Positions 1 through 6,435 of a stretch of DNA of 6,435 nt are shown here, one piece after another; position 1 is the stretch's first letter, and each line of letters begins with the position of its first letter. The notes beneath the pieces are model-generated. The model had not been told where the DNA came from and ran no database searches. It saw only the letters and a program-made list of their open reading frames with translations. A program made the position numbers and the translations under genes. The DNA lies in assembly GCA_025450095.1 (NCBI GenBank), contig JANWID010000083.1, positions 1 through 6,435 of the forward strand, in the 5' to 3' direction. This DNA comes from Bacteroidia bacterium (GTDB taxonomy: Bacteria; Bacteroidota; Bacteroidia; AKYH767-A; OLB10).

Positions 1-1950
1 ATGTTTAATTTATTTTCGGAGACCGGAAATACTTCTTCAAATAACCAGCGGCTGCTGTGGCTAATTCTTGCAATCGCGGCACTTCTGCGACTTTCCGGGT
101 TAACCGCATTTTCATTGTCTAATGATGAACTGAGTGCATTGGCGCGGCTGCAGTATGATTCCGCTGCAAGCGTAATAAGGGAAGGCGTGTATCCTGATTA
201 TCACCCTGCCGGTGTACAACTCTTCCTTTATTACTGGACCAAATTATTCGGCTTTGGCGAATGGGCTGTAAGGTTTCCATTTGCACTCATGGGTATCGGT
301 TCCGTATATATGTTGTATAGAACCGGTAAGTTATGGTTCGGTGAACCTGCGGCATTACTCGCTGCCGGAACTCTTGCCGTGCTGGAATATCCGTTGCTTT
401 ATAGCCAGCTGGCACGCCCCTATAGTCCAGGTCTTTTTTTCAGCCTGGTTGCGGTATATTTCTGGACACGCATTTTGTTTCAAAAATCAAGTGATAATTT
501 AAAGATATCAATGGCTCATTATGCCGGATTTGTGTTTGCAGTATGCTGTTGTATGTACATTCATTATTTCAGTTTTATAATTGCAGGCATTTTCTGTTTT
601 ACAGGCATTTTTTTTCTTAACCGGAAAACGTTATTTCCATACCTGGTTTCGGGAGCTTTAATTGTGTTATTATATTTACCTCATCTCGGTGTTTTCCTTT
701 ACCAGATTTCAAAAGGAGGGGTTGGAGGAGCGGAAGGGTGGTTGGGGCCGCCGAAAAAAGATGCCTTCTCGAAATACCTTGATTTTTGTTTCAATGATTC
801 TTACCAGTTGAAACTTTTATTCCTGATTATTTCATTAGGAACAGCGTTAATTTACCGAAAAGAAATCCGACTTCACCGTTTTCACCTGGTTACACTTATT
901 TTTTTCCTGCTTCCGTTTGGCATAGCATATTACTATAGCATATACAAAAACCCGGTTTTTCAGTACAGCGTTTTGCTTTTTTCATTTCCTTACCTGTTAC
1001 TCCTGTTGTTTTCTTTTATCCCACCAACGGCAGGAAGATTCACTTTTGGTTTTATTTTATTCTGCATATTATCAGGAGGAATTTATAGTACAGTGATTGA
1101 AAATAAATATTATTCCAAACAACATTTTACTGAGTTCAGAAGCATTGCTAAACGGGTTAAGGAATTGGATGAAATGCTGGGAGCTGGAAATATTACGAAA
1201 TCTATCAGTGTATTTAATCCATATTACATTAACTATTACCTTGATTATTACAAGCACCCCGGAAAATTCGGCCTGTACAGAGTGCTTTCTGATGATGATA
1301 AAAAACAATTCAGAAAACTTGTGGAACATTCACAGACGCCCTATTACCTGCATGCATTTTCAAATATGTATGATGATCCACAACTTGATATGTTCATCCG
1401 TTCACGTTATCCATGGATCATTGAACGGGATAGTATGCTGGGCTCGGGGATCAGGTTATACAGCAGGTTACGTTCCGATTCAGCTTTGAACCTGTTGCCT
1501 GTTTTTACACTTGAAAATAGTTTTGAAAAAGATCTGTGGCAAAATGAAACAGTAAATCATGATTCATTAGTTAAGGCGGAAGGCAATTACTCTATTCGCA
1601 TTGCTGAAGGACAGGAATTCAGTCCGGGGATGGATGTGGAATATAAATCTATTGGTTTATCAGCGGGAGATGTAATAGAAATCAATGCACTGTTTTATTG
1701 CGATACAGTTCCGCTCGGTGCCCGGTTGGTGATGAGTCTGGAAAAGGGAGATATCAAGTATTTTTACAGCGAAGCCCTGGTAAATGAATATGCTCCGGAA
1801 CCCGGCAGTTGGAATCGTGTTTTTATAAAACAGGTAATACCGGAAAATGTACCTTCTGACGCAAGGTTGAAAATATACTGTTGGAACGAAAAGAAAATAT
1901 TACTGTACATGGATGATTTCAGAATGAGTGTTTATTCAGGACGAAGATAA
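1..1950 (+). CDS. GT-C fold membrane glycosyltransferase (family 39 / PMT_2-like) with large C-terminal periplasmic region
   Basis: Probable inner-membrane glycosyltransferase that moves a sugar from a polyprenyl-phosphate donor to an acceptor on the periplasmic side; donor and acceptor cannot be told. Residues about 18-364 carry some ten hydrophobic segments. Family signs are an acidic pair D42-E43 in the first periplasmic loop, where ArnT/PMT enzymes carry their catalytic acid, H68-P69 resembling the HPP motif, an RFPFALMG stretch at 91-98, ARPY at 138-141 and IHYF at 187-190. A glycine-rich loop (239-249, ending EGWLG) follows. Residues about 365-495 form a soluble region, and about 500-645 look like an all-beta, carbohydrate-binding-like domain ending in a DDF strand. 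At 649 residues it is longer than a bare GT-C core. The ATG is the first base of the window, so an upstream start or RBS cannot be checked. The 3' end overlaps the convergent amidohydrolase gene. Family is fairly sure; substrate is unknown. Confidence 0.85.
   Translation: MFNLFSETGNTSSNNQRLLWLILAIAALLRLSGLTAFSLSNDELSALARLQYDSAASVIREGVYPDYHPAGVQLFLYYWTKLFGFGEWAVRFPFALMGIGSVYMLYRTGKLWFGEPAALLAAGTLAVLEYPLLYSQLARPYSPGLFFSLVAVYFWTRILFQKSSDNLKISMAHYAGFVFAVCCCMYIHYFSFIIAGIFCFTGIFFLNRKTLFPYLVSGALIVLLYLPHLGVFLYQISKGGVGGAEGWLGPPKKDAFSKYLDFCFNDSYQLKLLFLIISLGTALIYRKEIRLHRFHLVTLIFFLLPFGIAYYYSIYKNPVFQYSVLLFSFPYLLLLLFSFIPPTAGRFTFGFILFCILSGGIYSTVIENKYYSKQHFTEFRSIAKRVKELDEMLGAGNITKSISVFNPYYINYYLDYYKHPGKFGLYRVLSDDDKKQFRKLVEHSQTPYYLHAFSNMYDDPQLDMFIRSRYPWIIERDSMLGSGIRLYSRLRSDSALNLLPVFTLENSFEKDLWQNETVNHDSLVKAEGNYSIRIAEGQEFSPGMDVEYKSIGLSAGDVIEINALFYCDTVPLGARLVMSLEKGDIKYFYSEALVNEYAPEPGSWNRVFIKQVIPENVPSDARLKIYCWNEKKILLYMDDFRMSVYSGRR
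1932..1950. other. Tail-to-tail overlap of two convergent coding regions
   Basis: The glycosyltransferase stop TAA (1948-1950, + strand) lies inside the last codons of the amidohydrolase gene, and the amidohydrolase stop (1932-1934, - strand) lies inside the glycosyltransferase gene. The last 19 bases are thus coding on both strands. Both protein ends read normally. No strong terminator can be placed between them; only a 4-bp inverted repeat (GAAG/CTTC, 1943-1955) is present, without a clear T-run. Confidence 0.9.
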
Positions 1951-3587
1951 ACTTCATTCCCATTAATATAAGTAGCATATACCTTCAGTTGCCATAGCTT
2001 TTCTTCCGGGACTTTCATAAGATCTTCATCGAGTAGTACAAAATCGGCAAACTTTCCACTTTCAAGGCTGCCAGTTTCCTTATCCGCAAATGATGCATAA
2101 GCACTCCAGATGGTCATTGCTTTCAAAGCTTCCTCACGGCTGAGTGCATTGTTTTTCATGAAACCACCTTCAGGAGACCCCTTCTGGTCTTTCCGTGCGA
2201 CAGCAGCATAAAATCCAAAAAGCGGATTAATATTTTCAACAGGAAAATCGCTTCCCGCTGCAAGTATACCTGCATGCTCGAGCAATTGCTTCAGTGCATA
2301 GGCGCCCTTGATCCGTTCACTTCCAATTCGGTCTTCAGCCCAATACATATCCGATGTGGCATGAACCGGCTGCATGCTGGGTATAATGTGATTCCTTGAA
2401 TAATATTCCATATCCGGAGGATTAATGACTTGTGCGTGTTCAATTCTCCATCGGTGATCGGGTAAATTCTTTGTATACTTTTCATAAAGTTGCAGCATAA
2501 GCCGTTGTGATGAATCTCCGATACAATGTGAATTGAGTTGAAATCCGATTGATACTACCTGTGCAGCAATACTATCAAGATAAGACGGATCATGCACAAG
2601 GAAACCGAAATGATCTGGCTTATCTGAATAAGGTTTTAACATGCACGCGCCACGAGAGCCAAGTGAACCATCAGTATACAGTTTGAAACTGCGAACATTC
2701 AATGCATCGGTTTTATATTTTCCCTGTTTCCGGTAACGGTCAAGTTCTTCAAGAGCAGCCATGGCGTTAATCCGCATTTTGAGGCTGCCATTTTTTTGCA
2801 AAGAGTCCATTAGCGAAATAACCGACCATTTTAAACCAGTACTTTCAATACCCGCATCAGTCACAGATGTCAAGCCCACTGCAAAACAATTTTTTTGTGC
2901 ATTCAACAACGCTTCGGTACTTTCCAGGTTACCTGGTTTTGGAATAATCTCATACACCAGGTCCACTGCGTTGTCGACCAGGATACCGGTAAGCTTGTTA
3001 TTTTTCGTCTCTATAATTCCCCCGGAAATTTTTGTATTGGCAGAAATCCCTGCCAGTTCAAGTGCCTTCTGGTTAACAAGTGCTGCATGGCCATCAACGC
3101 GAAGCAGAAAAACAGGGATGTCAGGAAACAGACTATCCAGTTTCGATTTATCAGGATATTCTTTATGAACCCAATCATTCTGATCCCAACCACGTCCAAA
3201 AATCCACCCTCCGATAGTCTGGTTCCGGTGATAAATCAATGTGTCGATTACGCCTTCAAAAGAAACGGTTCCGGTTAACCAGATTTTCTTCAGGTCATTT
3301 CCATATCCATAAAAATGACAATGTGCATCCTGAAAACCAGGATATACAAATTTCCCTTCGAGATCTGTTTTTTTCTTTGCTTCGAAATCCAGGATTTCAG
3401 CATCACTTCCCACCGCAGTTATTTTTCCATTCGTTATTGCAAATGCTGTACAAACGGTAAAGTTGCTGTCAACAGTATATACTTTACCGTTATAGAATAC
3501 ATGGTCGGCTGTTTTATGGGATGAACATGAATAAAGCATCATCGATGATATGAGCATCACCAAATAATACTTTGATAGAATTTTCAT
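1932..3587 (-). CDS. YtcJ-like metal-dependent amidohydrolase, predicted lipoprotein
   Basis: Amidohydrolase-superfamily enzyme of the Amidohydro_3/YtcJ type, a group that includes N-substituted formamide deformylase; the true substrate is unknown. The N-terminus is a lipoprotein signal: K2 and K6, a hydrophobic core, then L-Y-S-C with Cys21 as the likely lipidated residue (Tyr at -2 is unusual). The residues after Cys (SSHK) are not acidic. A small beta domain (VFYNGKVYTVD, about 30-40) precedes the barrel. Visible metal or active-site candidates are H89 and H91 (DAHCHF), K302 in FKLYTDGSLGSRGA, H354 (SHCIGD), H384 (RIEHAQ) and D447 (GSDFPVE), so the site looks intact. At 551 residues it has normal length for the family. 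An in-frame TAA at 3597-3599 lies 12 bases upstream and fixes the start; no Shine-Dalgarno is visible. It follows the dehydrogenase by 22 bases and is probably the last gene of the - strand unit. Confidence 0.92.
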   Translation of the reverse strand: MKILSKYYLVMLISSMMLYSCSSHKTADHVFYNGKVYTVDSNFTVCTAFAITNGKITAVGSDAEILDFEAKKKTDLEGKFVYPGFQDAHCHFYGYGNDLKKIWLTGTVSFEGVIDTLIYHRNQTIGGWIFGRGWDQNDWVHKEYPDKSKLDSLFPDIPVFLLRVDGHAALVNQKALELAGISANTKISGGIIETKNNKLTGILVDNAVDLVYEIIPKPGNLESTEALLNAQKNCFAVGLTSVTDAGIESTGLKWSVISLMDSLQKNGSLKMRINAMAALEELDRYRKQGKYKTDALNVRSFKLYTDGSLGSRGACMLKPYSDKPDHFGFLVHDPSYLDSIAAQVVSIGFQLNSHCIGDSSQRLMLQLYEKYTKNLPDHRWRIEHAQVINPPDMEYYSRNHIIPSMQPVHATSDMYWAEDRIGSERIKGAYALKQLLEHAGILAAGSDFPVENINPLFGFYAAVARKDQKGSPEGGFMKNNALSREEALKAMTIWSAYASFADKETGSLESGKFADFVLLDEDLMKVPEEKLWQLKVYATYINGNEVYLRPE

Positions 3588-3609
3588 AAATAATATTTAA
3601 AGAATTATA

Positions 3610-4374
3610 TTACTGGGAATTATTCTTAACCATGTAGGTGGTGTTAGCCTGAGCAAGCGGTGTCATAACAATATCATTCAAAACCACATGATGTGGACGA
3701 CTTACAACAAAATAAACAACTTCAGCAATGTCTTCAGGTTTCAAAGGTTCATAACCCTGGTAAACCTGTCCTGCACGTGCTTCATCACCTTTGAATCTTA
3801 CTAATGAAAATTCAGTTTCCGCCGCGCCCGGGTTAATTGCGGTAACTTTGATGCCAAACGGAAGCATATCAATCCGCATTGATTTTGAAATGGCATCTAC
3901 AGCATGTTTGGTAGCGCAATAAACATTGCCTTTTGCATACGCTTCTTTTCCGGCAATGGAACCAATATTAATGATATGACCTTTTCGGCGTTCGACCATT
4001 CCTGGCATAATAGATTTTGAAACGTATAACAATCCCATCACATTGGTATTTATCATTTTTTCCCAATCTTCAATTTCACCATCCTGTATGGGTGCGAGCC
4101 CGGAAGCAAGTCCTGCATTATTGACCAGGACATCTATTTCTTTCCATTCATGAGGAACAGATTCAATAACGTACCGGACTGCATCTTTGTCCTGGATATC
4201 GAAATCCAGGGTCAGGATTTTTGAACCATACGCTGATTCTATTTCATGTTCCAACTCTACAAGTTTTTCTTTTCTTCTGCCACACGCAATTACCTGCCAG
4301 CCATGTGCGGCAAAATTCAATGCAATGGCCTTACCAAAGCCGGAGGTTGCACCTGTAATAAATACAATTGCCAT
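3610..4374 (-). CDS. YdfG-type short-chain dehydrogenase (NADP-dependent 3-hydroxy acid dehydrogenase family)
   Basis: Cytosolic classical short-chain dehydrogenase/reductase of 254 residues. The whole catalytic set is present: cofactor motif TGATSGFG at 7-14, NNAG at 85-88, Asn111, Ser139, and Tyr152/Lys156 in YCATK, then NPG at 181-183. R33-R34 after the second beta strand suggests preference for NADP(H). Several stretches (GMVERRKGHIINIGS, GNVYCATK, TEFSLVRFKGDEA, LKPEDIAE) match my memory of E. coli YdfG, which oxidises L-allo-threonine, serine and other 3-hydroxy acids and reduces malonic semialdehyde. Exact substrate here is inferred only from family. A TGA stop directly before the ATG, in frame (4375-4377), fixes the start. 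The gene begins 5 bases after the permease stop, which strongly suggests co-transcription; no Shine-Dalgarno is seen, so translation may depend on coupling. Confidence 0.95.
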   Translation of the reverse strand: MAIVFITGATSGFGKAIALNFAAHGWQVIACGRRKEKLVELEHEIESAYGSKILTLDFDIQDKDAVRYVIESVPHEWKEIDVLVNNAGLASGLAPIQDGEIEDWEKMINTNVMGLLYVSKSIMPGMVERRKGHIINIGSIAGKEAYAKGNVYCATKHAVDAISKSMRIDMLPFGIKVTAINPGAAETEFSLVRFKGDEARAGQVYQGYEPLKPEDIAEVVYFVVSRPHHVVLNDIVMTPLAQANTTYMVKNNSQ

Positions 4375-4379
4375 TCAAT

Positions 4380-6086
4380 TCAATTATTTTGTGAATTAAG
4401 CCGACTGTTTTTATAACTATAAGAAAAGTAAATTACTAATCCGGCTGCGAGCCATATTATGAATCCTATCCAGTTTCGGAGTTGTATCTGAGCCATCAGA
4501 TAAGTGCATGTTAGAATGCCTAGCACCGGGATCATTGATAATTTTTTTGTAAAACTAAGAACGGAGAGTATAGAAAAAGTAAGAAAAAATATAAGCATCG
4601 GGATGCCTTCCGGATTTGTAATTGGGTTGGAATACTGTTCGAACCATTCCCGCTTATACAGATAAATTGCAGAAATGAAAATTATAAGCATTAGCGGAAT
4701 AATAAATTGTCCGTTTAAGTAAGGTACCCTGAATTTTCGTTGAATTCCTTGTTGTTCGTGTAGCATCAATACTCCGCCACAAACAAGAATAAAAGCGAAT
4801 AAAGTTCCTATGGAACAAAGATCTACTACAGTGTTCATATCAATAAAGAAAATCGGAATGCCAACAAGCAAGCCGGTTACTATGGTTGCAAAACCGGGTG
4901 TTCCATAACGAGGGTGTACTTCAGCAAATTTTTTTGGCAGCAGTCCGTCGCGGCTCATGCTCATCCAGATTCTGGGTTGTCCCAGCTGAAATACAAGCAT
5001 AACACTTGCCATGGCAACAACAGCACTTACAGCAATAATTCCGCTGATCCACGTGAGTCCGATTCTGCTGAATACGAATGCCAGGGGGTCATCTACATTC
5101 AATTCGGTATATGAAACCATTCCGGTTAATACAAGTGCAATCAGAATATACAATACGGTACAAATGATGATCGAATACATCATTCCACGGGGAAGATCGC
5201 GTTGAGGATTATGACATTCTTCAGCAGTTGTTGAAATTGCGTCAAACCCGATATAGGCAAAGAAAACTGCAGATACACCAGCAAGAACTCCACCGATTCC
5301 ATTTGGCATAAAATCCTTCCAGTTATCTGTTTCTACATAACCTGCACCAAGGCAAATTACCATAATTACCACAATGATTTTTATAACAACCATGAGATTG
5401 GATGCGTTGCGTGATTCGCGAATGCCACGATATACTAACCAGGTGATAAGGACATTAATTATCAGCGCCGGAAAATCCACTATGACTTTTAATCCAGCAA
5501 TTGCAGGAGCAGAAATCCAGGCTAAATAACCTTCTTGTGTAATTAAAGCAGGATCACTATCTGTAATAAGAGAAGCTTCATATGCACGCTTTGCTGAAAA
5601 ATAATCAATGCCGGTCCAGGCCGGCAAATGAATACCATCAGGGAAACCCAGGAATGGGATGTGAATATGTTCCAGCAGGGAGGAAAAATAACCGGACCAG
5701 GAAATTGCGACGACAATATTTCCTATAGCATATTCCATAATCAATGCCCATCCGATTATCCAGGCAAACAATTCACCAAATGCTACATATGAATAGGTAT
5801 ACGCTGAGCCCGAAACAGGAATAATACTTGCGAATTCGGCATAACAGAAGGCGGCGAAACTACAAGCAACTGCCGTAAAAATGAATAAGAAAATTACTGC
5901 TGGACCACCATCAGCACTTGCTTTTCCAATAGTACTGAATATACCAGCTCCGATTATCGCGGCAATTCCGAGAGCAGTAAGATCTCTGACATTAAGATGT
6001 TTTTTAAGCTTTCCCACTGATGCGGAATCATCCGCTACCAGTTGTTCCAGGATCCTACTGACACTTTTTTTTCGGAACAGATTCAT
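4380..6086 (-). CDS. APC-superfamily amino acid permease (cationic amino acid transporter type)
   Basis: Inner-membrane secondary transporter, probably importing an amino acid by proton coupling; substrate not readable. About 14 hydrophobic segments fit the CAT branch of the APC superfamily (LeuT fold). Transmembrane segment 1 holds the unwound substrate-site motif GAGIF (46-50), segment 6 holds FFAYIGFDAIST (275-286) followed by AEECHNPQRDLP (288-299), and the segment 8 end carries QPRIWMSMSRDGLLP (370-384). Length is 568 residues, longer than many bacterial members, mostly because the predicted periplasmic loop between segments 3 and 4 spans about residues 136-197. The charged N-terminal 30 residues are cytosolic. 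An in-frame TAA directly before the ATG (6087-6089) fixes the start. It lies 40 bases after the upstream membrane protein gene and 5 bases before the dehydrogenase gene. Related bacterial proteins include YfnA and GkApcT. Confidence 0.93.
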   Translation of the reverse strand: MNLFRKKSVSRILEQLVADDSASVGKLKKHLNVRDLTALGIAAIIGAGIFSTIGKASADGGPAVIFLFIFTAVACSFAAFCYAEFASIIPVSGSAYTYSYVAFGELFAWIIGWALIMEYAIGNIVVAISWSGYFSSLLEHIHIPFLGFPDGIHLPAWTGIDYFSAKRAYEASLITDSDPALITQEGYLAWISAPAIAGLKVIVDFPALIINVLITWLVYRGIRESRNASNLMVVIKIIVVIMVICLGAGYVETDNWKDFMPNGIGGVLAGVSAVFFAYIGFDAISTTAEECHNPQRDLPRGMMYSIIICTVLYILIALVLTGMVSYTELNVDDPLAFVFSRIGLTWISGIIAVSAVVAMASVMLVFQLGQPRIWMSMSRDGLLPKKFAEVHPRYGTPGFATIVTGLLVGIPIFFIDMNTVVDLCSIGTLFAFILVCGGVLMLHEQQGIQRKFRVPYLNGQFIIPLMLIIFISAIYLYKREWFEQYSNPITNPEGIPMLIFFLTFSILSVLSFTKKLSMIPVLGILTCTYLMAQIQLRNWIGFIIWLAAGLVIYFSYSYKNSRLNSQNN

Positions 6087-6126
6087 TTATGCTTGTATTT
6101 AATTTTATGTACCATCGGTCCGACTT

Positions 6127-6435
6127 TTATAATTTTCTTGAATGAAAACTACCGGTCATCAGTAGTGGAATCAGGCATAAAAAAGGTAGTACGGGAGATT
6201 TATAACGAACTATAGCACCTAAAACAGGAGATGTCAACCCTATCAGAGTAAAAACTGATATTACGAAAAATATGCAAAACAGTAACAAGTTTTTATTTTG
6301 TGCCATTTTATCCCATTGGATGTAGCGGAATCCGGCTAAAAGAACTATTGCGAGTAATAAATTTTCGAGAGAAGCTGCAATGAAAAGTAATCCGGAAGAG
6401 TCCCAGATATAGGGTCTTGTAAAAACCGAAAAAGC
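6127..6435 (-). CDS. Partial polytopic membrane protein, C-terminal 102 residues (5' end beyond window)
   Basis: Open reading frame entering from the right edge and ending at a TAA (6127-6129); no start lies in the window. The 102 residues read as a membrane protein tail: hydrophobic segments at about 16-39, 50-70 and 82-96 of the fragment, with short polar joins (QWDKMAQNKN, VRYKS) and a basic end (HSRKL). The opening RPYIWDSS, the SLENLLL stretch and the LTSPVLGAIVRYKSPVLPF stretch resemble, from memory, the C-terminus of a conserved Bacteroidetes membrane protein family linked to cell-surface glycan loci; this has not been checked and the function is not known. Support for coding is the uninterrupted frame to the edge, the well-ordered hydrophobic pattern, and a stop 40 bases before the permease start on the same strand. 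It could be the first seen member of the - strand operon. Confidence 0.75.
   Translation of the reverse strand, partial: AFSVFTRPYIWDSSGLLFIAASLENLLLAIVLLAGFRYIQWDKMAQNKNLLLFCIFFVISVFTLIGLTSPVLGAIVRYKSPVLPFLCLIPLLMTGSFHSRKL

Larger units (their letters stand above)
1932..6435 (-). other. Predicted transcription unit: membrane protein - permease - dehydrogenase - amidohydrolase
   Basis: Four same-strand genes are separated by 40, 5 and 22 bases, with no visible hairpin plus T-run between them. The two short gaps make co-transcription of permease, dehydrogenase and amidohydrolase likely. The 40-base gap before the permease is long enough to hide part of a promoter, but I see no TAnnTTTG-type Bacteroidetes -7 element there, so joining the edge gene is less certain. 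Confidence 0.6.

Noticed and set aside
1072..1489. Open frames on both strands inside the glycosyltransferase coding region.
   Set aside because: They are shadows of a well-supported protein with low-complexity, Ile/Asn-rich translations and no family features.
1943..1955. Inverted repeat GAAG-ATAAA-CTTC at the convergent gene junction as a bidirectional terminator.
   Set aside because: A 4-bp stem with no GC-rich extension and no clear U-tract is too weak to support a terminator call.
2761..3278. Overlapping + strand open frames of 127-135 codons opposite the amidohydrolase gene.
   Set aside because: They lie antisense to a gene with an intact catalytic motif set, and their translations show no recognisable domain or ordered hydrophobic pattern.
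6083..6115. Ten-codon open frame upstream of the permease whose TGA overlaps the permease ATG (ATGA arrangement), a possible leader peptide.
   Set aside because: It is very short, has no ribosome binding site, shows no attenuator-like hairpin, and is expected by chance in AT-rich sequence.
6111..6123. Near-palindrome TCGGTCCGA in the gap before the permease, considered as an operator or terminator.
   Set aside because: The arms are 4 bases with a 1-base centre, which cannot fold as a stable hairpin, and there is no T-run; too short to call an operator.

Overview
The window looks like ordinary chromosome of a Bacteroidota (Bacteroidetes) bacterium. The evidence is AT-rich sequence (roughly 40% GC by eye), no Shine-Dalgarno motif before the three start codons that can be checked, and protein flavours typical of that phylum: a GT-C membrane glycosyltransferase with a long periplasmic tail, a lipoprotein amidohydrolase, a cationic-amino-acid-transporter-type permease with an enlarged periplasmic loop, and an edge fragment resembling a conserved Bacteroidetes membrane protein. 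Species or genus cannot be read from the sequence.

Layout. On the + strand, 1-1950 encodes a family-39/PMT_2-like membrane glycosyltransferase. Everything else is on the - strand, read from right to left: the 3' end of a polytopic membrane protein (6435-6127, cut by the window edge), an APC-superfamily amino acid permease (6086-4380), a YdfG-type short-chain dehydrogenase (4374-3610) and a YtcJ-type amidohydrolase with a lipoprotein signal peptide (3587-1932). The gaps between the - strand genes are 40, 5 and 22 bases. The glycosyltransferase and the amidohydrolase converge and overlap tail to tail by 19 bases. The window is almost entirely coding: no gap exceeds 40 bases, and I see no tRNA, rRNA, CRISPR array, insertion sequence or long repeat.

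How the genes may work together. The spacing suggests the four - strand genes are one transcription unit. A plausible but unproven theme is small-molecule scavenging: a membrane-anchored hydrolase outside the inner membrane releases a product, the permease imports an amino acid, and a cytosolic NADP-dependent 3-hydroxy-acid or hydroxy-amino-acid dehydrogenase acts on it. The glycosyltransferase is on the opposite strand and probably belongs to envelope glycan or glycolipid modification.

I did not find convincing evidence of a previously undescribed system. The points most worth a second look are the beta-sandwich-like C-terminal domain on the glycosyltransferase, the permease-dehydrogenase-lipoprotein hydrolase grouping, and the truncated membrane protein at the right edge.
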